DNA from: Edolisoma coerulescens
Lineage: Eukaryota > Chordata > Aves > Passeriformes > Campephagidae
DNA: 64,000 nucleotides
NCBI GenBank assembly: GCA_013397115.1
Contig: VWZW01005388.1
Location: forward strand, 39,185-103,184
Direction of reading: 5' to 3'
Shown: one piece after another, positions 14,401-29,400 of the stretch
How positions within the stretch are numbered: the stretch's first letter is position 1
Layout: each line of letters starts with the position of its first letter
Translations under genes and position numbers: made by a program
Notes under the pieces: model-generated
Database searches by the model: none
The model's input: only the letters and a program-made list of their open reading frames with translations
Told to the model about the DNA's origin: nothing

Positions 14401-17400
14401 TGCTAAGATAACAATGCATTTGAGAAAGGAAAAGAGCTGAGCAGGTTAAGTATATTTTACTGTGGGATTTCCATAGACCTTATCAAAAGCTGTCAATTGC
14501 TTCTAGTTTCTCCAGGAAGCAGTCAAGTATTTAAAAACCAAACAAAAACAACAACAACAACACAAACACACACACAAAAAAACCCCCAAAACAAACAGAT
14601 AAATGGGAGGAGAGGGGAGAAAGGGCCAGGTTTTCTGTGGGATCAGAGAGCGGAGATAAGCAGACGCCTGAGGAATGCCACGATGTGCTGTTATCATGGA
14701 TCTCTGACAGGGGCAGCTCCATTGCGTGGTGCTGGATGGTACCGCGCAGCCTGAGCTGCCAAGTGCAAAGCCACGGACATCAGACAGAAGGAGTACGTAA
14801 CCCTGCTCACAAGGGGTCTAAATTGAGCCATGTTGCCCAAGGCAAGAGAGAGAGCTGGAGTCAGTATGGACTGCACGGTTAATGCGCTGCTCCACACACA
14901 GCGTTGTCAGTGTAATTAGTAAGGGGCTGGAGAGAAGAGTGAAAACGTTATCCATAAGGGATTTCCTGATGAAAATCTTGAATTTACACAAGCCACGTTG
15001 TTTGAAGGCAAGCCACTGATCAATTAAAAAATGATGTTTTATATAATAATTGTTGGGTGAACAATCCTGCATTCAGTCTCCAAAAGGATACTGTAAAATT
15101 GAAATGAACATGGAACAAGGCACCGAGAAAGCAACCAGAGGAACGATCCTGGACAAGACTGAGTTTGTTACTTTGGAAAAAGATGAATCATAATGGGATA
15201 TCTTTTCTCTACACATAACAAATAGTAAATAAGTTGGCAGCTTTCATTGTCCCTCTTTAGAATGCAGTAAGTGAAGGTTTGGTGGTGCTGGGAGGGAACT
15301 AACTGGAACAGAAGGATGACTGTTTCTGCACAGTGCAGTGGAGTTAATGTTCAGAGCTCTCACAAGACTTAGAAAGATTGAAGCAGTGTGCAACAATGAC
15401 TCTTGTATGTGCTCTTTGATTCCTAAGTGCAGTTAGTAAGCTCTTTGGAGCAGTTTGTGTCCTACCCTGTGTTTATGTATGTCCTGATGCATTGAGGTTC
15501 TACTTCAGGCTTAGAATTTAACTTGTAGGTGGTACAGCAAAACCATGCAGATTGCTTGAGGTGATATTTGTCACGAGATGGCTTTGCACTGGGAACAGAA
15601 ATTCTCATCTTTTTGCTTTGTTCAGAAAAATACAATAAATCTTCCCCAAAGCCGTATCACAGCAGTGTGTAATAGTAATGTTTTTTGGAGAACTTGAGAG
15701 AGTTTCAATGCATTTTATTACTGATGCTGAATGAACTGGCTGAAATGTCTGCAGGATTCTGTGAGGGTAGAAACAGCCAACATGCCTAAAGTAATTATTA
15801 AAATATGGGCGGTTTTGTTCTCAGTAAAAAAAAGCTTAAGAGGGGTTAAAGCTGAATTCACTGCTGGGGAATTTGGGTAGAAAGGGATGGTGGGAAGTAT
15901 TAAATATGCTAATGTTCTTTGTACCCATTTTTTTGGTACCGATTTCCCTGTTCTTTTCACTCCCCCAAAAAGGACACCCTGTATGCCTACCCCTGTGGCT
16001 CTGACCACACTCCCAGCCCTATGGCCAGCCGGGTACCCTTGGAAGCAGCCCCGCTCCTGGAGAAAACCGAAGCCCGTCTGACAGCTGTGGCAGTGAATGT
16101 GGAAGACGGCCACACCATTGCTTTTCTGGGGGACAGCAGAGGGAGGCTACACAAGGTATGATCTGCATGCAGCAAAGAGGATAAAACTAACCAGGGATGC
16201 TCAGGTAGAAGGGGGAAAAGTTTTTCCTTGGGAAGTTGGGTTCCTACTAAAGATCGTTATTATTGGATGGTCTCTTCTCAAACTGTACTGCCTGTGGAAA
16301 ATGTGGATGCCCCAAATGTGGTCACATTGCCTTTGGTTACATCTGCACTGAGCCAGCAGCACGGCTGGTGCATCCTGCATGGTTTGCACAGGTATTTCTG
16401 GGCATGTGCTTCATGTCGCTGAAGCCACTGCACGGAGGTTCTGGTGGGAGGTTAAAATCCTTGCACACAGCAGTGGTTCCAGCTTGTTCCTGTTGTAGGA
16501 TGGGTGCCCCCAGCTCCTGTGGTGGTGCTTTGCCTGCTCACATCTGTGACTCTCCTGCAGGTGTACTTGGGAGCCCAGGGAGAGGCACACACCTATGCCT
16601 CAGTATCCATCCAGGTGAACAGCATGGTGAGTGGAGACCTGCTCTTCGACCAGTTGCAGGAGCACCTCTTTGTCATGACTCAGTCAATGGTAAGAGCAAT
16701 ACAATCCCTTCCACAGAGGAATTGAAAGGACTGGATGTTCGGACAAACTGCTGACAGGAGCGGGGGAGGCTGGGAAACTGCACCTGGCTAAGCCTGTGCT
16801 GGGTAGCAGCTGCCTGCCACTCTGCTTACAGGAATGGGGACTGGCCTTTCCCAAAAGCTGGAGGAAGCATGGAGAAAGCCTTGTTACCCTAATCCATGGC
16901 TTGCTTGCATATGCATTTTCTGAAGTCTGTCAGGCTGTATCAGCAGTGATGGAGGAATGTGAACTGCAGGCTGCAAAGGGCTGCTCTGCTGGCATGAAGA
17001 CAAGGGACTGCAAATTCCAGGGTTCTACTGTGTTGAGCAGGAACTGTTTGGACAACAATGTGCATCTCCATTTGAGCAGAAGAAAGCCTCTGGGTTTACA
17101 TGCAACCCATCTTGGTTTTGCAGGAGATTAAAAAGAGAAAAGGGAGATTTCATGTAATTAAAGTGTAGCACTTCTGTTTATAATCAGTTAAAAGCTCAAG
17201 CTGTTCTTCTGTAACCTACGAAAAGCAGAAATGTGTGGGAAATGTCTTCAGATAGCAGAGGTGTTCTCTGACGAGGGATATAGTAACAGTCTTGCAGATG
17301 AAATCAAGCTGTGGAAGGAGCCATGTCAGGCACCTTTCTCTTTATCCCTGCTTTCTGTAATTCTGTTTGTGCCTAGAGGCAGCTGGAGGAGAAGAGGCAT

Positions 17401-20400
17401 TGCAATACCTCCGGCTTTTGGGGTATTGGTGTCTGCTGGGTAGGAAATCCAACTGTGGATACTTTATTTGAGAGGATTTGTATACCACCACTCATATCAG
17501 CTCCTTGAGCTGGAAGGAAAACGATCCTCCTAGCAAAGGAAAAGCAGTCCTTGAGTTACTCTGAAGGAAAGAACAAACAAAAAATGAGAGCATGCTGGAA
17601 AGCCACTACTTCCCTTCACTCCCTCAGTGCACTTTGAGATACTTGTAAAATTTGTAACACTTCAAAGCAGGAGTTGAAATCTGTGAGCGGAAGAAGATTA
17701 GGGAAATCTGAAATATATCCTTAACAGTAATTGTTCTGTCAATTAAAAGATGCAAATTGCATCACATATTTAACAAAAATAATAGGTCTGGGATTAGAAG
17801 TTGGTATTTCAAAGTAGCTGACAGCAGTAGCTGAAGTGTAGTAGCGGATTAAAGAGGGCAAGAGGCTGAAATCAGCTAGGATGGTAAGTTAAAGCAGAAG
17901 AATTTTGCAAGTAAAATTTACCCCTAGATGACAGAAAGTTTTTGTTCCACATTGATCAAAGCTTCATGGTCTACTTTCAGTCAAAATGATAGTTCTGCCA
18001 GGTAGAGCTGGGCAATAGTGCAGATGGATTCAGAGTTCTCAGCTGTAGCTGCTGTCTCCAGCTTCAGTCACCTGTGTGTCAGGAGAGATGATCTCACATG
18101 GCAGAATCCAGAAAAGCAAAAGAGTGGACAATATTCAGTCTGCTATTCTGTAATTCACTTTGTTAAAGTGCAGGTTTATGACTAAATAAAATTTCTTCCT
18201 TGCAAAATATGTCGCAGAATAACCAATGAATAGCAATAGAGTTTGCTTGCCTCAGTGCCTCTCTACAGCCTGATGTTTAGATGTCCTTCACCAATATGTG
18301 AAATGGCCATTCAAAAGGGCTCTGGAAACTTGTTCCTTTTTTCTTTGTCTTTATGGGAGGATTAGTTGAGGATCAAGAAGTTGTTTTGATGAGCATGCAG
18401 ATGATGGGACTTGCTAGTTAGGCATAAGAAGCCAATGACCAGGGGGCTGTGTTGTGTTTGCTGTGTTTTCCACTTCTCATTTCTTTCTCTGACAGGTGGT
18501 AAAGGTTCCCATAATGGAATGTTCCCTGTACTTGGACTGTGAGTCCTGTCTGGCACTGAAGGATCCCTACTGTGGCTGGTGTGTCCTTCAGGGACGGTAA
18601 GATAGATCCCTGTTCACCTGTAAGGATTTCGGAGGGAGAGTGCCTAGGGATTGTCTCTGCTTACTCTCTTCCTTATATCTGTGTCTGGATTTAGTTTATT
18701 TTTAGCTCCTTTATGGGATATTTGCTCTAACTTACCATTCCTTTCTCTGCCTCCCTAAAACACTGCCAGCAGCAATAGCAGTTGCACAGAGGGGCATCTT
18801 TCCATTACTTTTTGAGTCTTTGGCACCACTCATGATTCTCCTGTTCATTGGATTTCAGCCTGGTTTTAGTCTGACTTCAGCTCAATCTCATTTCAAGTGT
18901 AGAGAAACTATCTTGCTCTTCTTCTGGTGTCTTATTTAGCACTCTTTCACTTCTTGCTCCCCTACTGATGTTGCTCAGTGAGACGTGGTTTATTCCAGTG
19001 TGTGTGTCTGCCTGCTGGCTCTGCTTCCCTGTAGAAAGTCACAGGAACTAGTTCATGGTCCTTGAAGCCCAGGAAGTGCCTACCCATCTATAATTTCGCA
19101 ACAGTTCATCCTATGATTGAAGGTGGTGGGAGACTGGGGCTTCAGTGGCTTGTGTAGCAGCTTCCCCAAGACTCTAGCAAGGTTTGAGACAGCCAGTGTC
19201 TGCTTGGAAGCCAAACACAAACCGCTGCACAGGGCTCTCACAGGGCTTCTTGCTGTTTCCCTGCAGGTGCAGCCGTCGCTCCGAGTGCTTGCGATCCAGG
19301 TTGAGTGAGCAGTGGCTCTGGAGCTTTAACTCTACACAGCAGTGTCTGTCTGTCCAGTCACTAACTCCAGCCAATATCAGCAGAGAGGAAAAGAGAAATG
19401 TGAGTGGTGGTGATCTTCTGATGATGCTCAAGCTTATAGAAAGTCCTCTTTCTAAGGACTGAGGAGTCACAAGTCTTTCTGTTGCTTTCACTGGGGTGTT
19501 GAAATGCTGAACCTTCAGGCATGTTGTCTGCCTCACATGAGGGACTAACCTCCTGGTACAGCCCAGCTGTTATTTCAGTTGTTTGGTTGTTTCTTCATTT
19601 TCCCTAAAACTAAATGTCTTTGCCTGCTAAGAGTTACTGGGTATTCTGGAGTATGTGATGCCTGCTTGAATGGGGACCCTCCTTGTTTTAGTATCTATAA
19701 GGTGCCCATGTCTGTGCTTTCAGTGTTTCTGTCACTTGCTGTCAGGAAGACCTGAAAAGAATGGCTCAAAATTACAGCTCCTGTCTGGCATGTGATAGCT
19801 GGCAGAAAAGCTAAGGAGGTGCTGGAGTGATTTGAAGTCTGTCATTGTGTCAGGAGGTGGCAAGAACCTGCCTTTTCCTAGAGGCTTGGGCAAAGGGGAA
19901 AGTTGTCAGTTGCTGGAGGGATGCCAAGTTCAGCTCAGGAATGGCAAGAGATGATGGATGGAACAGTCAGTCCTGGGAGACATTATAGGAAAATGAGTAT
20001 TTTTGTAGATAACTACTTTATGGGGTTCTTCCTTTGAAAAAAACAGAACCAAAAAATTAGATTAAATGAGAGCAAATTAGTTACTGGATATTATTGAACT
20101 GACAGATATTCTTGGCCATCTCGGACTTACCTTCTCTGCGTGAGGAAGAATTTTATTCATGTTATTTTGAAGATTACGAAAGCCCAGCCGTTCTGACAGA
20201 GTCAGGAATCATGTGTCCTTCTCCAGATCCCAGCCAAGCACCAGCTTTGCCAACAGGAACAGGTTAGTGAAATGCTTTAAATGGAGCATGATAGCTCTGA
20301 TAACATTGTTGGGAGAAAGTATGTTGTAGGTCGTCGTATTGCCAGGATTAACAGCCATGAATGTATGTGGACTGTCAGCAGGTGTTCATTTCATTCCTCA

Positions 20401-23400
20401 TAATATCTGTTTGCTTTCTACTTGTGTCACACACATCCTGTGCTATTTTGGGCTGTTACCAGATTCCAATGCCAGATTCTGATAGTTGGAAAGGAGATCC
20501 TGTTTGAAGGGTTGTATGTAAATCTAAATGTGATCTGAAATGCAGTCTAGAGGGGTGGCTGGTTTGGCAGCTTTGTCATAAATCTGGGGAGAGAACTCTC
20601 TTAAATATTGCTTTGTTATTAAAACCAAGCAAAATGCAAACCTTCTCAAAATCTATGTAGTGGGAGAAGGAAGTACATGTAAGTAAAGTCGAGAAGAGAT
20701 CCATGGTCCTTAAAGATAAAACAAATCTGTAATGCGGCATAACCTCAGAAAATACACAGCCTGTGAACAATAGCTGGCTGAGTATTGCTGATTGGCCACT
20801 CTAAAGAACCTGGAAAGTTCTCAATTTATTTTCTTTGCATTGGATTTTACCCAGCCTGTCAGTGTGAGCTCTGATGAACTGATCTCTTCAAAGAGCTTGT
20901 TCATCTGAAATAGAAGGCAGGTGCCAGTTGGGACACATTCCACACAATTCACCTAAGTGGCTGAACAGATTTTTCTGTGCAAGTATGCAGCTGGCTAATA
21001 GGTATGAAGCAATCTCCATGGACATAACATGACACCAGAACCCAGCTAACACACTCATTCAATCTCAAACTCCTTCATTTTCAATATTATTTCCAGTATT
21101 TTAATATCTGGCTTTCACACTGCTTTAGTCTGGAACAAACCCACCAGGTCTTCATTCGGGGTGGTCAGGCAAAGAGGGAAGAGGGCTTCATGCACTGCTG
21201 CTGCAAGCAGAGTGGGCAGGATTTCCTTCTCTGTTTCGTTGTATGGGCCTGAATTTAAACACAGTTGTGAAAAATCAGTGTAGATAAAGCCTCAGTCTAG
21301 TTCTCATTACTCCAGGCTTCAGATATTCTTATCAACTCCTTTGTAAGTCAGTCTTGCTTTTATTCCAGGATGCCTTACCTACTTTACTTTCATAGTGTCT
21401 CTGAGGCTTATCAAGTCGCTCCTGTCCTGTAGCCTGAACTTGCTTGTGGATGGTTTCTGTCCGTTTGATCTATTTGTGTTGTCCTTTTGCTTCCGCACTG
21501 CTTCTCCCACTCAGTGAACTATGGCCAGGCGTTCCTAGCACAGAGTTTTGCTGTTTAACTGTGCCAACTTCTTCGTGTCCTCTTGTTCCTCAGGCTTCCT
21601 ATCTCCTTCACTCTATTGCTGTTCCTTCTCTGCATGGCTTCTGTACTCTGCTAAGATGAATTTGAAGCTGATTACCAGATTCATACGTTGTTTTCTAAAT
21701 GAGATCTCATTAGGGCCTTAGATACCAACACTTTCCTATTCCTACTTATAATACTTTTCCCAGGTCACTAAAATATTTGCCTTTTTCCAGCTTTGTTTTA
21801 AAGGTTGTATACCAGCTCATCCATCACGTGTAGTTGTTGAGCTCCAAGTTAGTAGCAAGAACTCTTGCTCTCAATTTGCAAGTGCCCGACCTTATCTTCT
21901 GTGCTGTCAAACAGCATTATTGGCAGTCATGGGAAATAATGGCCTTTTTGGAGAAAGGAGTGTTTATAAATATGGTGTCATAATCCTGAAATCCTGGGGG
22001 GCGTTAGCCCTTCCACCACTGCCAAATGCAATCACCTCTGTGACAGTGATAGGAGTTCAGTATTGCAGTGACTCCAGCCTCCAGCTGCATAGGATATACC
22101 CTTATTTTCTGCTCATCCTGGGTTTCAGTACACCCCTCATCACTGTTTTGTTAGCACATTCCCTTGCCATCCTGTCAGGAACCCAGTGTAGCCCTGACTG
22201 ATTCCCGTGTTAATTGTTTTGTTGTGAGATTGCTTGCAAGAGGAGCTCTGAAATCTCGTTCTGAGAGGAACAGTGCACAAGGTTCTTGTTACTTACTTTT
22301 ATAGCAAACTGCCTTAGGGAAACAGCAGCTCCTGGGGTTGAGCAGAGAATGCAGTATGTTCCCATTATTTGGAGAGCTCATAACCAACTCTAAGGTTGGA
22401 GGCATTTGTCTGGGACAAGATTAATTACCTGATTTAGTACTGTCATATGCAAAATATCTCCTTCTGGCTGATGCTATCAGCTGCAGTAATTTTGACCATC
22501 TCTGCAGCTATTTGGTCTATAGAAAACAGTGACAGTCTCTTCCCAAAGAGAACAGAGCTATCCTGAGGCTTGTAGTTGATGTGAGACCTGGATTTTAAAG
22601 CAGATAAGCCTTCAGTCGTTGCAAGTCAGATTACAAGTCTTATAAACTTCTTCCCTGACTCACTTCTTAGTTTGGTCATAGAACAAAGCTCTCAAGGTGA
22701 AGGCAGTATGTGAAGGGCACGTCAGGTCTAAGGGTTTCATTTTCCTTTGGATGACAAAAGAAGACAATCAGCTTTGAGTCTCAATGTTACATCTTCCTGT
22801 AATACAGAGATGGCAGTGGAATTACAGAGATAAAGATGGACAGATCTTCAGACTAGGCTTCTTTCCCATGGATTGGCAAGAGCTGTCACAAACTACTCCT
22901 GATGAACTTGTCCAACCTGTTTTTAGTGTCCATAGGATAATCCAGTGATTGAGATGGTAAAAGTATGGAAGGGAATCTGTCTCAGTGTTTGACAGTGTCT
23001 ATCCTAAAGCATGCTGTCTCCTAACAGTATGGCAAACTTGTAGGGGCTCCATTTCTAAGAAATTTTTATTTTCATTTTCAGATCATGTCACCATAAAGCT
23101 TGTAGTGCGTTTCCATGACATCTTCATTGCTTCTGTGGACTTCTCTTTCTATGACTGTGCTGCAGTGGCCCTGCTGTGGAAGTCGGCACCGTGAGCACCT
23201 GCTTTTCCTCTTTTAGGGAGGGTGGCTGTCCCTTTCTGGGTCGTCCTGTCTTAGCAGCTGCTTTTCTGTCATTCTTCCAGGTGCCAGAAGTGTGTGAGCA
23301 GTCTCTGGGGATGTAACTGGTGCATCCAGCATCACCTCTGCACCCACAAAGCAGCCTGTGAGGAAGGAACCATTATCTACAATGAAAGGGTGCGTCTCCT

Positions 23401-26400
23401 GCTCAGTTCTGGTCCTGTGTGCTCTCACAGCCTCAGTGAGTCAGATCTCTTCTCAGGTAAAATATCAGCTGTCAGTCACATCAAGCAAGGAGGTGAGCTG
23501 TTGGAGCAAAGAGGAGCTCCCCTTGGAGTGACACAAGGATCTGCATCCCTGATACTGCAGGTTTCTGGGGAAGTGCCGTCAGATGAAGCAGGTCACCCTT
23601 GTCCTGGGGCTATGCAGCCAGTGTTGTCAAAGTGGAGAGACAAGAGCAAGCTGGCAGGGAGGCTGCGACTGGGGAGGTGGAACAGATGCCCAGTTTGTGG
23701 CTGCCACAGGTGGCCTTGCATTTTTGTGGAGGATGAAGACGAGCAGACCTCCCTCTGAGAAGAGGCCAGTGCAGGCATCTGTGGGAAGAGGGAGTGTTGC
23801 TGGGTCTTGTGCACTGTGAACATTCCCCAGTCCCAGCGCAAAAGATGGCATAAGATGTATCTCTTATTAAAATCCAGAGGGTGAAGCAGCCTCTTGTCTA
23901 TGGGAAGTCATACTGAGTGTTTTTCTGCTGGGGTTTTATTCTGTTTCATTTCTTTCCCTCTTCTCATCCCACCATGTTGTTTCTCTCTAGGCCCAGATCC
24001 CAACCTCAAGTGTGTATACCTCTTCAGCTGCTCCCCTCACCAAATCCTCTACCACAGCCCCCACCATGGCCACAAAACCTGTCACCACCCCTGTGCATGT
24101 GGGCCCAAGCACTGTGCCCCACACAGAGCCCATCCACATCACACCCTCTGCAGCCTTGGAGACAACGACGGAACCCGCGCAGACCCCCAGCTATACCTAC
24201 CTGACCCTCTCCAGCGAAGCCGCCTCTCTCCAGGCTGCCACAGAATCCCCTCTGCCACCGCCAGCAGACAAACCTGCTGTCACTGTGCCAGAGACAACTT
24301 CTCCTGCTGCGTCTGTCCTCTCCAGCCCGTCTGAAAATGTGGATCACACAGCCTTGCCCACTGAAGGGCCAGCCACAGCCCAGGAGCCCCGGCACACAGA
24401 CCCACCTGCCACCCTCGGGGTCAGCCCTCTGCACACATCTGCAGTGGCAGCAGTAACACCTTCCCCTCATGTCACGAGTTTCAAATGGCCTCCAAGTCCA
24501 TTTCCTACCACAGAGACACTGACATTTGCCATCCCATCTCCCCAGACCCCCAGCCAGGTGCCAGGGAGCCCTGTTGCCTCTGATGACTCTCCTGGATTGC
24601 CAGGAACTGAACGCCCTGTTTCAGAGCACCCAACATCAGCTCCCCCGCAGTGGCTGCAGGAGGAAGGCACAGAGCTCCAGGACACAGAGGACTGGATGGA
24701 TTTGCTGCAGGCTGAGAATGACACATCTCTTTTCTCTGCTTCTACTCTTCTGTCGGGTGATGGCGATTCTTCAGAGAGGGATGTCCCTGACTTTCCCAGG
24801 ATCCTTCACCCTGACCTCGATTATCAGTATGACGCCCCCGAGTTTTGGGAGGAGGCAAGTTACTGGGCTTTTGTAATTCACAGTTTAAGGCTGTAACTCT
24901 TTGAAGTTTTCTTACAGATTGCCAGTTTAGTATTTCAGCACACAGGAGAGGTCGTGTCCTGTGTTTTCTTTTCAGAGTGAAGAGCCTAGCTGGGGTCCAA
25001 ATGCATGTCCCTGCGTGCAGGGAATCCAGGGATCTTCGCTGTTTCCAGTCAATGTGGCGAGGAAGATAACCCTGCTGGGAAAGAACTTCCACCTCTATCA
25101 GGTAGTCAGCTCAATGCCATCACCATCAAGAAATTGCATTAGTGCAGCGCACTGTTTGGGCAACCTGGCCACTGGATTGCTGAAAATATGTGTAAGATAG
25201 AGTTGTGACTCTGCCTGGGTTTCTCCTAGAGGAATAACCTATTTCTGTGCATAAAGAATTCCATAGCTGGGTGTATTGGTGTGTAGGAGGTCACCCAGAG
25301 AAAGGGAGGTTGTGCATGTGTGCAGGTGTGCAACAACCTGCTGGAGAAGATCTGCATGTATTTGGATTAAATTGCACCTGTGCTGCACTGCAGATGGTAG
25401 TTCTTGGAATAACTTTCTGCTGAATCCATCCTGTTTGTTTCTGTCTCCATAAACTAAAGACAAGTCATCTGTTCCCTTTCCGTTCTGGCATGCTCATGTT
25501 AATGTAGCTATTCCTGCCATACCTGAAACTTCTGCAGTGGGGAAAACCACCCTTGACAGCTGTTTCTTGGGTGTGCCTCTGATAAAAATTCTCTTTGCTT
25601 CTCAAGACAGAAGATGATTTAGTAACCTTTGACAAAAAAACAACTTGGAACATGCAGCCCACAGTCTAATTGTTACTTATACATTAAACCTGACATACTG
25701 CACTGCTCAGAGGAGCAGAGGTGGTTTCAGAGAGATGCATATCTAGCTTTTTTACATGAAGTATCTAAGCAATTCTAAGTGGAAGGTTTACAGGAAAGAG
25801 ATAAGGAGGAGATATATACACTTAGTGTTTTTGACACGCTCTGCCCTGATCTGTGTGCTGTACTCTTCATCTCCAAGCTAGTGTTTCACAGGGATGTAGT
25901 GGCATAACTTCACAGTCCCACTGGTTTTTTTTAAATTTCTCCCTCTGTGCTAAGTTCTGCACACAGTGACACACGCGCTCCTTTCTAGGTGTTTTGTGTT
26001 GGTTTGCCTTTCACACATGGAAGCAGTCACAGCACAGAGAGCCCTTAAATATAGCATAGAGTTGGCATAACGAGGGGAACGAGAGGAGCATGCCGCTGGC
26101 TTGGTGAAAGGTGCTGAACTGGAGAGGTGGGAGCACACTTGTGCAGCCCGAAGCTCTGTGTCACTGAGAAACGGTGCCATGTGTCTCTTCCTGCAGGACC
26201 AGCAGTGGGACTATGAGTGTGTCTTGAATTTGGAGGGGAGAACAGTGGTGATGGAAGCTTATGTGGAAGGAGAAGAAACAAACAAGTCCCTCTGTTATAT
26301 CACCTGCCAGATGAACCAGGTGAGTGCTAGGGTTACTGTGCCATTTCGCAGTTCACACAGGTGCTGGTTTTGCTCAGTAAAAGAGTAGGACGGAAGGCCA

Positions 26401-29400
26401 GCTCTGGAGAAAAGAGCATATTTTGCAAACATATTCGTAGAATATTTAGCACTCTGGGGCCCTCAGCTGTGATGCTGCTGCCTGCCAGTCCTGGTACCTT
26501 CAACCTCAAGAAGATTGTGCCGTCTGAGCCACATGACCTGTTGCTGCACTGGCTGTAGCAGAGGATGGTGCTGTCTCTGAACTGGCCGGCATGGTGCCAC
26601 TCCTGCTTTAGCTTGAGGCACTGTTTTTTGTCATTCTCTGCATCATGACAATCTGTGATGATTGTTCTTTTGTGAGAAGAAAAATGCTGTTAGTACTGAT
26701 TTTGTCCTTGGTGATAGAAGCAAGTCTGTGGATTGTAAGATTATCAGGGAAAATTAAAACAGACATGTACACTTCTGGATGGTGTGTGAATTTTACTTAA
26801 GGCAAGATTTGCAAGCAGAGATGTTATTTTTAGTTCACAAACTCATATAGTTAAGGGAGAAGAACAACACAGACTCTTGTGCACATGAGCCCTGCAGACC
26901 AATTGTGATCCTACATCTTCAGCTCTACTGAAATTACATAAATGCCAGCTTGAGCAGCTTTCTGAGCAGGTGGCTTGTAGATAGGAATTGCCCAGTTAGG
27001 AATGCAGTTAGGAAGTTAGACAAGTATTGTTGTGAGCACACACTTGGTTTTCAGTGTTCATCTTAGTGAACCAAAACCTGCTGCTCTTTCTAGAGCAGAA
27101 TTGTGACTGTGAACTGGTGAGGACAAGCCTGTGCTGCCACTGCCCCAACTAACACTGCCTTGCCTGTGTGCATGGAAGCTCCATGTAGGCTGTATGTGCC
27201 ATGCACTATTCAGTGTGGATGCTGATGCTTCTTGCCTATTCAACTGGTTTGATTTTACCTCTATTAAGTCCTCTTGGTGATCTTTGTCTTTGCAGTACAG
27301 TTACACAGCACCTCAACTGGAATTCAACGCTGTGGTGTTTGTACAGAGGCGAAAACACCTTCGAGTGGACAGTGCTGCAGATCTTCATGGTAGGAGTGCA
27401 ACACCTTCCCAGTAAAAACACAGCAGATGAGGTGGAAGGGAATTGAGAAATCCTCAAACGAGGCTTTTTATACCTGTGGTAGTCCTATCATGGGAAAACT
27501 AAGGCAAACAGAGCATCACTTCTGATGCTTGTCACGGGGGCAGGAGGAGGAGGAGTGGAGTCTGTAAAAGACACCGAGTTGCTGGGTTATGCTGTGCCCT
27601 GTGGGGATGTTTGCAGATACCTCTGAATTTTTCTTCTTTGCAGTGACTTTTTACAACTGCTCTGTGGGACACAGTGATTGTAGCCGCTGCCAAACAGCTG
27701 ACTCAAAGTACAACTGTGTGTGGTGTGGAGGTGACAACCCCAGCTGTATCTTCAGGGGCTCTTGCAAGGAAGAAATTGAAGACCTGTGTCCAGCACCTCT
27801 CATTCACTCTGTGAGTAATTTGCTCACTGGTGTACTGCACACAGGGCAAGGAGGGCTCCGTTCTGCAGTGGAAATCAGAGGGCTATGAACTCGGAGTGCA
27901 AACAGCGCAGCTCAATAATTTATTGACCTTCTGAAGAGGAAGTTCAGTTGGCGTCCCTCAGTGTTGTGAGGATTCTAGACTGTTGTGCTGTGCTTTCAGT
28001 TTGCTGGTAGAGAACAGTGGGGAACGATTCATTTGTATCTGAGCTGAAACTGGCACACCAGAATCATTCAGGAGCTGGGAAAGGGTCCACAGGATGGGTC
28101 CCCCAACTGTCCTGAGCCAGACCCTTAAACAGGTTGGCCCAACTAAGCCTGGGGCAAAGGAGGGTAAAACCTAATGATAACAGCACAGCAACGATGGGAA
28201 AGGCATGACAGGTTACCAGAATTAATTACTTTTGTCTGTTTATTTTAAATGTTTCTTGCTAACTGCCACATGACAAGTGTCTGTAGCCATGTGTCCCTTT
28301 TGCTGTCAGCTTGTCCTCCCTTCAGTGGCACACAACATCCATGTGCTGCATCTTGTCTTAGTTTACCTTGGATGCTGCTCAGGGACAGAGCTTTGACGTT
28401 TGTGCAGCATGCAATTCATTGTCATCCTGATGCTGAGGGGGAATGGTGCTTGCTGCTTCAATACTAGTAACATGTATTGGCTTGTGCATTCCCACTCTTC
28501 AGCAGAAATGCCCTGTGGAGTGGTCAGCATGTTGATGGGAAGGCAAAGCAGGGCAGTCTTTGCCTTCTAAGTGGATTATCACCTCTGGGTGGGGACTGCT
28601 GGCAACAACGAGGTATGGGAAAGAAGGCTCCACTGTGGTGTTCTTTATGGCCCTTCTTCTGATGAGGCTGCATCCTGGGACTAGTCTGAGCCAGTAAAAG
28701 GAGTCAACAGCAGTGACCTGAGCAGGCAGAGTTTGCACCAGGGCAGTTGAAGGGCCCTGTGCTGTAGATCAGTCACCAGACTGTGGAGGTCTGACATACT
28801 GTGACATTTACACATGCGCGGATGTCTTTGCAGGTGTACCCCCTGTCTGGACCAGTGGAAGGTGGCACTAGAATCACCATCACTGGCTCAAACCTCGGGC
28901 AGAAACATCAAGACATTGCAGAAACTGTCACTGTTGCAGGAATTCCCTGTGCCGTAGATGCTCAAGAGTATGAGATCTCTAGCAGGTAGAGTATCTGTGA
29001 AACCTCCTCCCAGAGGCAGGTGCTGGCTTTTCCCCTGGCTGCTGACCCAGCCTGAGATGTCTTTGCCTTTGCTGTAGTAGGTGTTGAGCCCTGCCTATTC
29101 CCCTGAGTAAGGTCACGGTGTGAGCAGTTGCTCAGGCAGTGACCCTAGAGAGATAAGGCTGTGTACAAGGCAACAGCCAAACAATGATGCCATATTCCAA
29201 CCACGCTGCCCCCACAGAGCCCACAGTCAGGTCAGGCAGTTGTGGACTCAGAACCCTGCAGTTTCATGGGTGTCTCTCTCAGCCACAGGGAGATTTCAAT
29301 AAAGCAAAGGACATGGCTTGTGCAAGTGTCACTGATAGGGAGATAGCCTGACCATGTTACCACAGAGTGAGCATGGGAATACGTGGTTGGAGGCACACCC

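Noticed and set aside
24855..24865. GT at 24859 as the donor of PLXNB1 exon 9
   Set aside because: It breaks the reading phase with exon 10, whereas GC at 24855 has full donor consensus and phase 0.
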